Shown: positions 17,973-28,000 of the stretch, in pieces
Layout of the letters: every line of letters starts with the position of its first letter
Numbering within the stretch: position 1 is the first letter of the stretch
NCBI RefSeq assembly: GCF_030651835.1
Contig: NZ_JAUSBX010000020.1
Coordinates: 1-64,000, forward strand
DNA length: 64,000 nucleotides
Source: Methylicorpusculum sp.
GTDB lineage: Bacteria > Pseudomonadota > Gammaproteobacteria > Methylococcales > Methylomonadaceae
Direction: 5' to 3'
Notes under the pieces: generated by a model
What the model was told of the DNA's origin: nothing
Seen by the model: the letters and a program-made list of their open reading frames with translations, nothing else
Databases searched by the model: none
Made by a program: the position numbers and the translations under genes

Positions 17973-19988
17973 TCATTTTACCCGCATACCAGGCACGGCT
18001 CCCGGATCGGGAGACAATAACCAGATATCCTTGCCCCCCGGTCCTGCTGCTATTACAATGCCTTCCGACATGCCGAAACGCATTTTTCGCGGCTGTAAAT
18101 TCGCGACGACCAGTGTCAGTCTGCCAATTAAATCTTCGGGTGAGTAGGCCGATTTTATGCCGGCAAAGATATTGCGGGTTTCATCGCCGATATCGACGGT
18201 AAGCTGCAGCAGTTTATCCGCGCATTCGATAGGCTCTGCGTTAATGATTTTGGCAATCCGCAAATCCAGCTTGGCAAAATCGTCAAACGTGATGGGTTCG
18301 CTGATAGGGTCAAATTTTCTGGGTTTTGGCGTCTCTGTTTTTTGCAGATTTTCCTTGGAAGCGTCAACGACCGCGGCGATTTTTTCCGGGTCTACGCGTG
18401 TCATTAGCGGTTGAAACGGGTTGATGGTGTGTCCGGTTAATGGTTGGCTTTGATCCGGCCAGACCATTGGGTCAATATTCAGAAAAACTTCAGCATGTTG
18501 CGCCATCACCGGTAGAACGGGTTTCAAATAAGCGGCCAGCAAGCGAAAAAGATTGATGCCCATTGAGCTGACTTCGTGCAGTTCTGCTGCTCGCTCCGGT
18601 TCCTTGGCGATAAGCCAGGGTTTTTTCTCATCGATGTACTGATTGGCTTTGTCGGCCAAGGCCATAATCTCGCGCATGGCTTTGCCGAATTCGCGGGTTT
18701 CGTAATGTTCAGCGATGGATGTATTGGCTTCAATAAAAAGCTTGAACAATTCAGGTTCGGCGCAACGATCCGATAAAAGACCGCCAAATTGTTTATGAAT
18801 AAAACCGCTGCAACGGCTGGCAATATTGACCACTTTACCGACCAGGTCGGAATTGACCCGTTGCGTAAAATCATCAAAACTGAGATCAATGTCATCGACC
18901 CCGGCACTGAGTTTGGCAGCGAAATAATAACGCAGATATTCCGGGTTTAAATGATCCAGGTAAGTACGGGCTTTAATGAATGTGCCGCGCGATTTGGACA
19001 TTTTTTCGCCGTTGACGGTCAAAAAGCCATGCACAAAGATCGCACTGGGGGTTCTGAAGCCTGCGCCTTTGAGCATGGCGGGCCAGAACAGGGCATGAAA
19101 ATAAACAATATCCTTGCCTATAAAGTGATAAAGCTCGGTAGGGCTGTTTTCTCCCCAAAACGCGTCAAAGTCCAATCCTTCGCGTTCGCAAAGATTTTTA
19201 AAGCTGGCCATATAGCCGATCGGAGCGTCCAGCCAGACATAAAAATATTTGCCCGGCGCATCAGGAATTTCAAAGCCGAAATAAGGCGCATCTCTGGAAA
19301 TATCCCATTCATGCAGGTCGCCTTCCAGCCATTCATTGAGTTTGTTGGTCACCTCTTGCTGCAAATGACCGGCTTGGGTCCATTCCATCAGCATATCCTT
19401 GAAATCGCCTAGCTTAAAAAAGTAATGCAGCGATTCTTTTTCAATGGGTTTTTCACCGGATACGACTGAAACGGCGTTTTTGAGTTCGGTGGGTGAGTAA
19501 GTCGCACCGCAGGCTTCGCAGCTGTCGCCGTATTGATCTTTGGCACCGCATTTGGGACACTCACCTTTAATAAAACGATCCGGCAGAAACATGTTTTTAA
19601 CCGGATCATAGGCCTGAACGATAGTGCGCGAACTGATATGACCGGCATCACGCAGACGTTCGTAAATCAGTGTCGATAAGACCTGATTTTCTTTTGAATG
19701 CGTACTGTGGAAATTATCAAAGGCTACGCCGAATGCGGTAAAATCGGCCAAATGCTCTTCCCATACACGGCCAATCAAGGCTTCAGGCGTAATACCTTCG
19801 CTGTCTGCACGCAGCATGATCGGTGTGCCGTGGGTATCATCGGCGCAGACGTAATAACAGGTGTTGTTTCTTTGTTTTTGAAAACGCACCCAGATATCGG
19901 TTTGAATATACTCCACCAGATGACCTAAATGGATAGGGCCATTGGCATAGGGCAGGGCGCTGGTAACTAGAATTTTTCTGTCAGGCAT
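17973..19988 (-). CDS. metG: methionine--tRNA ligase
   Basis: A 671-residue class I aminoacyl-tRNA synthetase, nearly the length of the E. coli enzyme, charging tRNA-Met in the cytoplasm. It has [11 protein letters not shown] (13-23, HIGH motif), a zinc knuckle (CPKC ... CEAC, about 145-160), KMSKS (near 330), an anticodon-binding helical bundle, and a C-terminal EMAP/Arc1-type tRNA-binding dimerisation domain (about 570-671). Its divergence from apbC/mrp is the common gammaproteobacterial arrangement. The shared promoter gap is 175 bp. Confidence 0.98.
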   Translation of the reverse strand: MPDRKILVTSALPYANGPIHLGHLVEYIQTDIWVRFQKQRNNTCYYVCADDTHGTPIMLRADSEGITPEALIGRVWEEHLADFTAFGVAFDNFHSTHSKENQVLSTLIYERLRDAGHISSRTIVQAYDPVKNMFLPDRFIKGECPKCGAKDQYGDSCEACGATYSPTELKNAVSVVSGEKPIEKESLHYFFKLGDFKDMLMEWTQAGHLQQEVTNKLNEWLEGDLHEWDISRDAPYFGFEIPDAPGKYFYVWLDAPIGYMASFKNLCEREGLDFDAFWGENSPTELYHFIGKDIVYFHALFWPAMLKGAGFRTPSAIFVHGFLTVNGEKMSKSRGTFIKARTYLDHLNPEYLRYYFAAKLSAGVDDIDLSFDDFTQRVNSDLVGKVVNIASRCSGFIHKQFGGLLSDRCAEPELFKLFIEANTSIAEHYETREFGKAMREIMALADKANQYIDEKKPWLIAKEPERAAELHEVSSMGINLFRLLAAYLKPVLPVMAQHAEVFLNIDPMVWPDQSQPLTGHTINPFQPLMTRVDPEKIAAVVDASKENLQKTETPKPRKFDPISEPITFDDFAKLDLRIAKIINAEPIECADKLLQLTVDIGDETRNIFAGIKSAYSPEDLIGRLTLVVANLQPRKMRFGMSEGIVIAAGPGGKDIWLLSPDPGAVPGMRVK

Positions 19989-20163
19989 GATGTATGATAT
20001 CGATCGTACTAAAGCATAAATTAATGCGGCATTATGTCACAAAACCCTGTCTTTCAGAGTAGGTCAATATCAAAAAGTGCGTTTTTAGTAAAAACAGGTA
20101 AAATGGGTTATTCTTGAGTATTTTACTTGGTTATTTATTTTATCTAATTACAACGGAGTAGAC

Positions 20164-21255
20164 ATGACAGCAATCAACCGGGCAGATGTGGAAAATCTGC
20201 TGCGAACGTTCATTGACCCCAATACCGATACGGATTTGGTGGCCCAAAAATCAGTTAAGCAGATTTCTATCGATGGGGCTGATGTTCATCTGGCGCTGGA
20301 GTTGGGTTATCCTGCCAAGCGTTACGCTGAGCAATTGAAAGAAGCTGTACGGGCGCATTTACAGAATTTGCCGGGCATAGGTTCGATTATGATTGATGTG
20401 TCGGTCAATATCATTTCGCATGCTGTTCAGCAGGGCTTGAAGCCCATTCCACAGGTGAAAAATATTATCGCGGTTGCTTCCGGCAAGGGAGGCGTCGGTA
20501 AATCGACGACAGCGGTGAATCTGGCGCTGGCCTTGGCGGCGGAAGGTGCGAATGTCGGCATTCTCGATGCGGATATCTACGGCCCCAGTATTCCGACAAT
20601 GCTGGGTGTGTCGGGCTTTCCGGCGAGTGAGGACGGTAAAACCATGCAGCCCAAATTGTCCTTTGGCTTGCAAACCAATTCCATCGGTTTTCTTGTTGAT
20701 CAGAATCAGCCGATGATCTGGCGCGGGCCAATGGTAACCAGTGCCTTGCAGCAACTTTTGAAGGAAACTCAGTGGTCTGACCTGGATTACCTGGTTATCG
20801 ATTTACCCCCAGGCACCGGTGATATTCAATTGACGATGTCGCAGCAAATTCCGGTCAGCGGTGCGGTTATTGTGACGACGCCACAGGATATTGCGTTACT
20901 GGATGCCCAACGCGGCTTGGGCATGTTTGAGAAAGTCAATGTGCCTGTACTGGGGATTGTCGAGAATATGAGTATTCATATTTGCAGCCAGTGCGGACAT
21001 GAAGAGCCGATTTTCGGTTCTGGCGGCGGTGTTGCGATGGCGGAAAAAAACAAAGTGCCGTTGCTGGGATCCTTGCCTTTAGATATTTCGATCCGACAGT
21101 TTGCCGATTCAGGCAGGCCGATCGTTGTGTCTGATCCTGATGGACGGCCCGCAACCATTTACCGTGAGATTGCACGAAAAGCTGCCGGTAGACTTGCGAT
21201 AAGAGCCAAAGACTTCAGTTCTCGGTTCCCTACTATTGTGGTGCAAAATACATAA
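20164..21255 (+). CDS. apbC: iron-sulfur cluster carrier protein ApbC/Mrp
   Basis: A 363-residue P-loop ATPase that carries and delivers Fe-S clusters in the cytoplasm. It has an N-terminal MIP18/DUF59 domain (about 1-85), a deviant Walker A GKGGVGKST (about 108-116), an IDLPPGTGD switch region, and the cluster-binding CSQC (about 273-276) followed by EPIFGSGGG. A ggag sits before the ATG. It is followed by about 950 bp without an intact gene, so it ends a transcription unit. Confidence 0.97.
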   Translation: MTAINRADVENLLRTFIDPNTDTDLVAQKSVKQISIDGADVHLALELGYPAKRYAEQLKEAVRAHLQNLPGIGSIMIDVSVNIISHAVQQGLKPIPQVKNIIAVASGKGGVGKSTTAVNLALALAAEGANVGILDADIYGPSIPTMLGVSGFPASEDGKTMQPKLSFGLQTNSIGFLVDQNQPMIWRGPMVTSALQQLLKETQWSDLDYLVIDLPPGTGDIQLTMSQQIPVSGAVIVTTPQDIALLDAQRGLGMFEKVNVPVLGIVENMSIHICSQCGHEEPIFGSGGGVAMAEKNKVPLLGSLPLDISIRQFADSGRPIVVSDPDGRPATIYREIARKAAGRLAIRAKDFSSRFPTIVVQNT

Positions 21256-21339
21256 TACATAAGGACTTCTGATTACTTAGAACCTTCAGCCAATGTGATT
21301 TGACTCAGAGTTCCCAGTTGGGTCTCGTTGTCTACCCGC

Positions 21340-21848
21340 CCGTCTTCTTGCTCGTGTGATAGAAACTGTTACCGATACGGTCAATGGGGGAGGCAAGCTT
21401 TCCAAAGGCCGAGGATTAGGCCTTGTTGCTCATTATAGTTTGTTGCGGTTCTGGTTGAGGTTGCCGTCACCGAGGATAGCAAATTAAGCGTACCCCGTAT
21501 TGAGTTGGCCGTGGATTGCAGACCGCAGGTTAATCCGGAACCTATTCGTTCCCAAATTGAGGGAACCTGCATTATGGGGGGCAGTTTAGCCACGCTTGGC
21601 GAAATCAGTTTCAAGGAAGGCGTGGTGCTGCAGGAAAATTTTCATGCCTACCAGTTGATCCTTATGGATGATGCACCTCGCGAAATCCGGGTACATCCTC
21701 TTCCGTCCCCGTCTACGTCACACCGTTAGGCGGGGTAGGTGAGCCGGGTGTTCCTCCCATCGTGCCGGCATTGTGCAATGCCATTTTTGCCGCAACCGGT
21801 CAACGCATTCGCCAGTTACCTATCCGCGATCAATTGCGTAAAGACTGA
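21340..21848 (+). pseudogene. 3' remnant of a molybdopterin-binding oxidoreductase (IorB-like)
   Basis: Fragments of one protein are readable in successive frames. GGGKLSKGRGLGL at about 21386-21424 is followed by a frame change near 21440. An open stretch then reads LAVDCRPQVNPEPIRSQIEG and continues to [11 protein letters not shown] (about 21491-21700). After another frameshift near 21705, [15 protein letters not shown] and [14 protein letters not shown] end at a stop at 21848. This order matches the C-terminus of the isoquinoline 1-oxidoreductase beta subunit / xanthine dehydrogenase-like family. At least two frameshifts and loss of the 5' part make it a clear relic. No alpha (Fe-S) subunit is present. 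Confidence 0.85.
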
Positions 21849-21883
21849 CCGGACGGACGATGTGCCGATAAAATAAAGCCGTG

Positions 21884-22087
21884 TCATAAATGACCCCTTT
21901 GTAGGATGTGGAGAGGAACGAACCGCATCTTTCGCGGTTCATGCTTGATCCAGCGAATCAAGGCTTCCGCGCATATCACTTTGTCGGTAATCAGCGATAC
22001 CTTGGGTTGATAAAAATAGACAAATTCATCATTATTCAGACCGTCTAATATATTTTGTTCTGTAATCACAAACAGCATCGTCCTCAA
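21884..22087 (-). pseudogene. EAL-domain phosphodiesterase fragment
   Basis: This stretch encodes the first ~45 residues of an EAL domain: ILDGLNNDEFVYFYQPKVSL, then ICAEALIRW containing the EAL motif. The similarity stops after WIKHEP and a stop codon follows shortly. A functional c-di-GMP phosphodiesterase needs some 240 residues and several downstream acidic residues, so this is a remnant. It lies tail-to-tail with the IorB-like relic, so the whole 21.3-22.1 kb interval is decayed DNA. Confidence 0.75.
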
Positions 22088-22201
22088 ATCTGAATAGGGA
22101 ATTCAATAGGAATAACCGGTATGGACTGAGTTTGCTCAGTGGGTATTTCTCAGGCGTCGGTTGTTGCATTCGCCGCCTAACAGATTACAGTCCATTCAGC
22201 A

Positions 22202-22987
22202 TCAGTGAACGTCCAGCTTGCGTCCGTTCAGTTTTTGTTCGGAACGAACATTGTCATGGTAAAACCTGCTGTTAAATGCCTTTATCTGTTGTTCCGATAT
22301 TTCCAAAAGCTCTTGCAGAATAAACCACTGAACGCCCTCGCTGCAGGGCGGCGTAGTCAGAGATCCGGCATAAGTATAAAAATGTTGAGTATGCTTAGGC
22401 AGCAATCGATCAGGACGTATCAATAAAGCCGGATTAGCGGTTTGGCCTGCTTGAGTAGGTGCCTGATCAAGAATTTCCTGGAATGCGGCGTTAAAAGTGC
22501 CTGCCTTGATCAAGACAGCCACCACGGCCATCCGGCCATCGGCAGTACCATTGACGAAATGAATCTCCATGGGATAAGTAACCCCGTTTAAGAGATGTTC
22601 GCTAGGCGCATGAAAATGAAACTGGACCAGATCATACTGATTGTTGCCGAAAAACAGCGCGCCTTCCGCGATATTTGCCCGGATAGTGTGCCCATTATTC
22701 GTCAAACTGAGCGGTACTTCGATATAACTGGGTTGAAGTTCATCGATTTTATCAACGTTGATGACATTGCCCGGATCGATGTTCACCGGAGACTGCTTTT
22801 GACCGATGCCGCATTCCGCATAGGGAAAGGGGGGCTTGTACAATGGATCCTTTAATACGCTCCAGTCGGCTTGTTCTTCGTATGTCCAATGCGGATCGGC
22901 GTGACCGTCTGCAGCGAAGACGGAATTGGGCGTCAGGAGATAACTAAAAAATACCAGACTGAAGATAGGCGTAATCTTGCGGTTCAT
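22202..22987 (-). CDS. alpha-class carbonic anhydrase, periplasmic
   Basis: A 261-residue alpha-carbonic anhydrase interconverting CO2 and bicarbonate. The signal peptide is 1-25 (ends VFA), so it acts in the periplasm. QSPVNI is at 65-70; the zinc histidines are H124 and H126 (QFHFHAPSEH) and H143 (EIHFVN), with the usual SLTTPPCSEGVQWF near 210. Length and all active-site segments are normal. It is encoded 75 bp from a haem lipoprotein gene on the same strand. It may supply bicarbonate for carboxylations or speed CO2 escape; the role is inferred. Confidence 0.96.
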   Translation of the reverse strand: MNRKITPIFSLVFFSYLLTPNSVFAADGHADPHWTYEEQADWSVLKDPLYKPPFPYAECGIGQKQSPVNIDPGNVINVDKIDELQPSYIEVPLSLTNNGHTIRANIAEGALFFGNNQYDLVQFHFHAPSEHLLNGVTYPMEIHFVNGTADGRMAVVAVLIKAGTFNAAFQEILDQAPTQAGQTANPALLIRPDRLLPKHTQHFYTYAGSLTTPPCSEGVQWFILQELLEISEQQIKAFNSRFYHDNVRSEQKLNGRKLDVH

Positions 22988-23062
22988 ATCACGATAATTT
23001 GCCGGTTAAGGCCTAGGTCTTGTTAAAAGATATTGACGCCTGTTCGCCATGGCAGAGAGACG

Positions 23063-23635
23063 CTAACAAGTGTATCGGGGGTCTCTGCACTTTTCTAATA
23101 GACTGCGGCTTTTTCTAAATAAAACATGGCACGAAGTGCAGGTATTCGTGATGTTGTCCAAGGTTTCCGGAATACCTTGCAGTTGATGTTGGCGAGCCAA
23201 TGTTTCCATTTGAACCGCGCTTAATCGCAACTTCTCGGCTAATGCGATAAAGGTGGCTTCCTCGTTTGGCTTGAGGTTGAGAGAGGGCATGGTTTCTATC
23301 ATTGATTTTTCGCTGGCAGCCAGTTCTCCGGCAATCCGGGCAATTTCTTCAGTTTTGATCTGGCGTTCCTGGCCCAAACTAATTTCACTGCTCAGTTGGG
23401 CATAGACAAGGCTATTGATCTGCTGCATGACTTGCTGCAGACGGTTGTTTTGAACCGCATGCATGGCGGGTTCACCGGTATCGGGGGGCTCAGAGGCATG
23501 CGCGTTCTTTTTGGATGCAGGAGGGGGATCAGACGAGAGCTGTGCGTCGGGTGTTTCGATCCTTGATTCTGTGGAGCATGACATGATAGTAGGAAATATC
23601 ATGAAAATAATAAGGAGGCGGATCATGTCATTCAT
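23063..23635 (-). CDS. cytochrome c'-like haem lipoprotein
   Basis: A 190-residue exported protein. The N-terminal hydrophobic stretch ends in a lipobox-like PTIMSC (about residue 20), followed by a Ser/Pro-rich linker to about 55, so it is probably a membrane-tethered lipoprotein. A helical region (about 60-160) precedes a single haem c motif CTSCH at 166-170, close to the C-terminus as in the four-helix cytochrome c' fold. Two further cysteines lie near the end. The function is unknown; electron transfer or gas/NO binding would fit the fold. The gene precedes the carbonic anhydrase on the same strand. Confidence 0.78.
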   Translation of the reverse strand: MNDMIRLLIIFMIFPTIMSCSTESRIETPDAQLSSDPPPASKKNAHASEPPDTGEPAMHAVQNNRLQQVMQQINSLVYAQLSSEISLGQERQIKTEEIARIAGELAASEKSMIETMPSLNLKPNEEATFIALAEKLRLSAVQMETLARQHQLQGIPETLDNITNTCTSCHVLFRKSRSLLEKCRDPRYTC

Positions 23636-23778
23636 TCCCAGTTTGAACTTTTAATGTGGTTTGGCGTAAGCCTTATCAGAAATGCCGTTGCCCGATCCCT
23701 GTTGCCGACAAGTTTTTTCATGACCAAATTGGGTATTGCCGGGATCATATAGGTTTCCTGTTAAAAACCGGGTTACTG

Positions 23779-23942
23779 CAGCAATTCTCAATTTGAAGAG
23801 AAAAAAGGGCTGGGTTAAGCTTTTTGAGGATGTCGGCAGCAGGGATGCTGCTGCCAAGCCCCCATGGAAGGGTTTACGGCGTTCCTCGAAAGGCTTTTCC
23901 CTGCCCAGAATGACGCTGAAAATAGCAAACTGGGAATTGCTG
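23779..23942. mobile_element. MITE family B, copy 3 (internally deleted, inverted)
   Basis: A 164-bp copy in the opposite orientation to copies 1 and 2. It starts cagcaattctcaatttgaag and ends gaattgctg. It lacks about 50 bp of the interior present in the longer copies. It is flanked by a perfect 9-bp target duplication gggttactg at 23770-23778 and 23943-23951, the clearest proof in the window that this family transposes. Confidence 0.93.
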
Positions 23943-24002
23943 GGGTTACTGATCCATGGCTACAGAAAGCGCATCCGTGAGTCAGTGAGATTTTAACCAA
24001 TC

Positions 24003-25016
24003 TTAATAGTGGCCTGCGGTAAAGGGATTCTCGAAGCTTTCCAGTACTTTGATGTAATTGATTCTTTCAAAAGCGCCGGGATCGGACACATTCTTTTTAC
24101 TCATTACACCTTTTATCTCTTCCAGAGATTGATAGTCACGAGCGGTTAACCAGTGTTCCAGGCCGTCCACGAGCACCTGCAAAAATTGCGGCCCGTTTTT
24201 CATCAATGCTGAGGCCACCATGACCGTATCGGCTCCGGCGAGCAGATATTTGACTACTTCCACCGGCGAATGCACACCTCGGCTGGCGGCTAACGAAGCC
24301 TTTAGCTGGCCATGCAATACGGCAATCCACAGCAGCGGCAGTCTGATTTCATCAGGGCTGCTGTAGCTGGAGCGAGGGTCAACCTGCAATTTATCCAAAT
24401 CAAAATCCGGTTGATAAAACCGGTTGAACAAGACCAGGGCGTCGGCCCCTGTTTCATCCAGACGTTTTGCCATATTGCCGATGGCGCTGAAAAAAGGGCT
24501 TAACTTAACGGCTACCGGTATTGTCACCGCTTTTTTGACGGCTTTTAAGATTTCAAAGTAGCGTTGTTCAATTTCTTGAGCGGTTAAACTGATGTCCGTA
24601 GGTAAAAAGTAAATATTTAATTCCAGCGCATGGGCGCCGGCATCTTGAATCAGTTTTGCATAATCAATCCAGCCGCTGTTGGTGATGCCGTTCAGACTGC
24701 CGATAATCGGAATATCGGTGCTTTCTACTGCTTTTCTGATCTTGTTGAGGTAGCGGTCAGAATCTTTAGGGCCATCAGAAATATGCGGAAAAAAATTAAG
24801 CGATTCGGCAAAGCTGTCCGAGCCCGATTCCAGGAAAAAATCGAAAGCATCGTTTTCCCGGCGAATCTGTTCTTCGAACAATGAATGCAGGACAACAGCC
24901 GAGGCCCCTGAATCTTCGAGTGTCTTGATTCCTGCTAGAGAATCGGACAAAGGGCAGGAAGACACCACAATCGGGTGCTTTAAAGTTAGTCCCATGTAAC
25001 GGGTGGATAAGTCCAT
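24003..25016 (-). CDS. PreA-like dihydroorotate dehydrogenase homologue
   Basis: A 337-residue FMN-type TIM-barrel protein of the dihydroorotate dehydrogenase superfamily, annotated elsewhere as dihydroorotate dehydrogenase-like. It has the N-terminal HPIVVSSCPLSDS, a central ALELNIYFLP, VAVKLSP (about 170-176) and VMVASALMKNG (FMN phosphate-binding region, about 262-272). Unlike PreA it has no C-terminal ferredoxin domain: only one cysteine is visible. It is the last gene of the operon, 11 bp after nifJ, with a flavin partner two genes upstream. It probably receives or donates electrons in that unit; the substrate is unknown. Confidence 0.85.
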   Translation of the reverse strand: MDLSTRYMGLTLKHPIVVSSCPLSDSLAGIKTLEDSGASAVVLHSLFEEQIRRENDAFDFFLESGSDSFAESLNFFPHISDGPKDSDRYLNKIRKAVESTDIPIIGSLNGITNSGWIDYAKLIQDAGAHALELNIYFLPTDISLTAQEIEQRYFEILKAVKKAVTIPVAVKLSPFFSAIGNMAKRLDETGADALVLFNRFYQPDFDLDKLQVDPRSSYSSPDEIRLPLLWIAVLHGQLKASLAASRGVHSPVEVVKYLLAGADTVMVASALMKNGPQFLQVLVDGLEHWLTARDYQSLEEIKGVMSKKNVSDPGAFERINYIKVLESFENPFTAGHY

Positions 25017-25027
25017 ACGGGTTGCCT

Positions 25028-28000
25028 CTACTCGGAAAAGGTGGCGTCGGGATGAAACTGGCTACCCTTGCGGGTCGCCATTTGTTCGTAAATATCCCAT
25101 TTCTGGTTAACCAGCTGTTGGGCCAGTTCTAGCATCCTATCCGCATCATCCGGATTGGTGCGTTGCAGCATTTTGTAGCGTAATTCGTTGTAAGCGTAAT
25201 CTTTAAAAGCTCTGCGAGGTCTGGGCGAATCCAGGACAAATGGGTTTTTATCCGCCTGCCGGAGTGCCGGGTTGTAACGGACTAATGGCCAATAACCGGT
25301 AGCCGTAGCCAGTGCTTGTTGTTTCAAGCCGTTTTGCATGTTAATGCCATGTGCAATGCAGTGGCTGTAGGCCAGAATCAACGAAGGCCCCGGATAAGCT
25401 TCCGCTTCACGCATGGCCAGTAGCGTTTGTTGCGGATTCGCGCCCATCGCGATACGGGCAACATAGACATTGCCATAGGAGATGCCCTGCAGTGCGATAT
25501 CCTTTTTGGCAACGGTCTTTCCGGCAGCGGCAAATTTTGCGACTGCGCCCAAGGGCGTGGATTTGGACATTTGGCCCCCGGTGTTTGAATAAACTTCAGT
25601 ATCCATAACCAATACATTGACATCCCGACCGCTGGCCAGAATATGGTCGAGTCCCGCCGAACCGATGTCGTAAGCCCAGCCGTCGCCTCCCACAATCCAG
25701 ATGCTGCGGCGGACCAGATGATCGGCTACCGACAAAAGATCACGAGCAGGCTCTGTGTCCAGATGCAATAGCACGGCTTTTAATTCAGCGACGCGTTCGC
25801 GTTGTATGCGAATTTCAGATTCTGTTTTCTGTCTGGCGTTGGTGATGTCGCGGATAAATCCTGATCCCAATTCCGCTTCAAACTGGCGGGTGAGTTGAAC
25901 CGCAAGATCATGGTGTTTATCTGCGGTCAGCCGAAATCCGAAGCCGAATTCAGCGTTATCTTCGAATAATGAATTTGACCAGGCAGGGCCTCTGCCTTCA
26001 TGATTTTTCGTCCAGGGCGTGGTCGGTAAATTTCCCCCGTAGATTGAAGAACAGCCGGTCGCATTGGCTACGATCAAACGGTCGCCAAACAATTGCGAGA
26101 TGAGTTTGACATAAGGGGTTTCGCCGCAGCCGGCACAGGCACCCGAGAATTCAAACAAGGGTTCCAGGAATTGAGCACCGCGTATGGAAGAAAAATCGAC
26201 TCGGGCTCTGTCGTTGACCGGTAAGGTTTCAAAAAAGCGGATGTTTTCTTTCTCAGACACCATGAGCGGTTCTTTATCTTTCATGTTGATCGCTTTAACG
26301 CCGCTTTCCTTAAGGCTTAAGGCCGGGCAAACGCTGACGCATAAATTACAGCCGGTGCAATCTTCCAGATAAATTTGTAAGGTGTAGCGGGTTTCGGGGA
26401 AGCCGCGCGCACTGATTGGCGCCGATTTGAAACTTGCCGGAGCAGAATCCAGCGCGCTTTGATGATAAAACTTGGCTCGGATGACGGAATGCGGACAAAC
26501 AAAACTACAGTTGCCGCATTGTATGCAAAGATCCGGTTTCCATTCAGGGACAAAATCGGAAACATTGCGTTTTTCCCAGGCCGTTGTGCCCGATGGGTAA
26601 GTGCCGTCTATCGGCATTTCGCTGACGGCCAGATCATCACCTAAACCGGCAATCATTTTTGCGGTAACATTTTGCACAAATTCCGGTGCCTCGATCGGAA
26701 TAATTGGCGGCATTGCCAGCGTGCTTGTCGCTGTTTCAGGAACAGTGACCTGATATAAATGCGCCAGTGTCTGATCGACGGCGGCGTAGTTCTTTAAAAC
26801 AATTTCTTCGCCTTTTCTGCTGTAGGTTTTTTTAATCGCTTCCTTAATTTTGGCGATCGCCTCCGCTCGCGGCAATACCCCGGAAAGAGCAAAAAAACAG
26901 GTTTGCAGTATGGTGTTGACACGGCTGCCCATGCCGCTTTCGCGTGCTACGGTGGTGGCGTCGATGACATAGAAGGACAGGTTTTTGCCGATAATCTTGT
27001 CTTGCACATAGCGGGGCAAATGATTCCACACTTCTTCAGCAGGGAAGGGGCAATTCAAAAGAAAGACCGAGCCCTCTGCCGCCTTTGCGAGTATGTCGGT
27101 TTTGAACAGAAAATTGAATTGATGACAGCCGATGAATTGTGCCGATTGGACAAGATAGGGTGCGTGTATCGGGTCAGGGCCGAAACGCAAATGCGACACT
27201 GTTTGAGAGCCTGATTTCTTTGAATCATAGACAAAATAACCTTGAGCGAAAAAATCAGGGATATCACCAATGATTTTGATGGTGTTCTTATTGGCGCCAA
27301 CCGTACCATCGGCTCCCAAACCATAAAATAATGCCGAGATGACATTATCCGGATCAATATTAAAGCCGGGGTCATAGTCCAGACTGGTATGGCCGACATC
27401 GTCGTTGATGCCTATCGTAAAGCGGTGCTTGGGCTTGTCTTTACTAAGCTCGTCAAAAATACCTTTCACCATGGCCGGGGTGAATTCTTTAGAAGACAAG
27501 CCATAACGGCCTCCGATGGTCCGGGGCAGGTTAGCTAATTCATCGGTAGTGAAAGCTTCCGTCAAGGTGTTAATGACATCATGAAGCAAAGGTTCACCGG
27601 TGGATCCGGGGGTTTTACAACGGTCCAGCACGGCAATTTTAAGGGTGGTGCCGGGTACAACCGCTAAAAACGCTTTTTCGTCAAAAGGCAGATAGAGGCG
27701 CACATGGATCACGCCCACTTTTTCGCCGAGAGCAACCAAAGCCTTGACGGTTTGTTTGACCGTTTCGGCGGCTGAACCCATGATCACGATAATGCGTTCG
27801 GCATCCTCTGCGCCTGTATATTCAAACAACTGATAATGGCGGCCGGTTAACTCGGCGAATTTGTCCATGGTCTTTTGGACGATGGCCGGTGTTTGCTGAT
27901 AAAAAGGATTGACTGTTTCACGCGCCTGAAAATAGACATCCGGGTTTTGCGCTGTACCCCTGATAAACGGGTTATCCGGATTCAAGCCTCTGGCTCTGTG

